DNA from: CADEED01 sp020442965 | GTDB lineage: Bacteria > Pseudomonadota > Gammaproteobacteria > Steroidobacterales > Steroidobacteraceae | DNA: 64,000 nucleotides | NCBI GenBank assembly: GCA_041395525.1 | Contig: JAWLAH010000009.1 | Location: forward strand, 39,139 to 103,138 | Reading direction: 5' to 3' | Part shown: positions 63,671 through 64,000 of the stretch, one piece after another | How positions within the stretch are numbered: position 1 is the stretch's first letter | Layout: every line of letters starts with the position of its first letter | The notes under the pieces: model-generated | Databases searched by the model: none | The model's input: the letters and a program-made list of their open reading frames with translations, nothing else | What the model was told of the DNA's origin: nothing | Made by a program: the position numbers and the translations under genes

Positions 63671-63976
63671 GACATCTTTCTTAGAAAGTGCATTCGTTCC
63701 CGACATCGAGCGAACCACGCTATCAACCGCCCGGCACGCTGTGAAACAGCGATTCGACCAAACGGGCAAAGACATGAAGCGAGATGGAGGTGTGAAACTA
63801 CTCGCGGAAGGTGATAGGGAAGCTGCCACGAATCTCTTGGAGAGGTTGGCAGAGTACGGCCTGTTCGCTGTGGCAAATGGCGAACTCGAGTCGTGGTTGA
63901 AGCAACTGGGCGCAAACGGACACGGCCCCGCTTGGTTGATTAGTATTTTCGAACGTATGGGCGAGGATCCGGCTAC
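63671..63976 (+). pseudogene. internal fragment of an AAA/OLD-like ATPase gene
   Basis: One frame (codons from 63672) is open across the whole interval and reads ..FVPDIERTTLSTARHAVKQRF.., LLAEGDREAATNLLERLAEYG, LFAVANGELESWLKQLG, GHGPAWLISIFERMGEDP. The last two pieces resemble the C-terminal part of OLD-like ATP-dependent nucleases or related AAA proteins, recognised from memory with moderate certainty. There is no start or stop in the fragment; it is cut on both sides by IS ends. It is not related to rnpB or the dcw genes to the left. Confidence 0.5.
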
Positions 63977-64000
63977 TGGAGTTGACCCGCTTTCGTGGAC
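63977..64000 (-). mobile_element. end of a second, inverted copy of the same IS
   Basis: The last 24 bases, TGGAGTTGACCCGCTTTCGT followed by GGAC, equal the outermost 24 bases of the right end of the first IS in reverse complement. The second copy is therefore inverted relative to the first (tail to tail) and continues beyond the window. Confidence 0.85.

Noticed and set aside
62408..64000. Composite transposon made of the two IS copies
   Set aside because: Only one end of the second copy is visible, no outer target duplication can be checked, and the DNA between is a broken fragment of 306 bp.

Overview
The window reads as chromosomal core DNA of a GC-rich (roughly 60-65 % by eye) gammaproteobacterium of the Xanthomonadales/Steroidobacterales/Nevskiales kind. 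The evidence is the gene order murA..degS-petABC-sspAB and yraN-lpoA-rsmI-rnpB, the kdsD-kdsC-lptCAB-rpoN-hpf-rapZ cluster, ahcY instead of luxS, a TonB-dependent receptor, and a pyrophosphate-dependent glycolytic step paired with a proton-pumping pyrophosphatase. Almost all of it is protein-coding and tightly packed; I found no tRNA, 5S/16S/23S rRNA or CRISPR. Layout, left to right: nadA (cut by the edge) and nadB for NAD synthesis; hppA, pfp and a doubly frameshifted adk, which together handle PPi and adenylates; rnd; a small membrane protein; mpl-ubiX-LON-domain operon; a CPBP membrane protease; a TraB/GumN protein with a cAMP-phosphodiesterase-like enzyme; a Tat-exported nitrilase-fold protein that lacks the nucleophilic cysteine; a beta-carbonic anhydrase; a DUF2254 membrane protein; metK-(SAH riboswitch)-ahcY; tkt-gap-pgk, an opposed beta-lactamase-fold gene, then pyk; a penicillin-acylase / MoxR / VWA operon; peroxiredoxin; patatin; mgtE. 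At 35-43.5 kb an accessory-looking locus holds a TonB receptor (one frameshift), a ChaN-PDZ protein and a 1134-residue M1-M28-PDZ peptidase in one operon, with a PD40 lipoprotein divergent from it. From 43.5 to 50 kb come rapZ, hpf, rpoN, lptB, lptA, lptC, kdsC and kdsD, then ibaG and murA on the other strand. Between murA and degS, where related genomes often carry his genes, sits a more A+T-rich DUF2971 gene flanked by copies of a GC-rich dispersed repeat. Then degS, petABC, sspAB, a metalloprotease-like gene, yraN, lpoA, rsmI and the RNase P RNA. The right edge is disturbed: an IS3-family element follows rnpB directly, and about 300 bp further on the end of a second, inverted copy begins. 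The DNA between them is an internal fragment of what looks like an AAA/OLD-type ATPase gene. How the parts work together: NAD synthesis, glycolysis with PPi recycling, the SAM/SAH cycle with its own riboswitch, LPS precursor synthesis and export (kdsCD, lptABC) with sigma-54, and the respiratory bc1 complex. The least explained parts are the TonB/ChaN-PDZ/M1-M28 operon, the DUF2971 island with its repeats, the cysteine-less nitrilase, and the IS-bounded ATPase fragment. Three apparent frameshifts (two in adk, one in the TonB receptor) may be real mutations or assembly errors.
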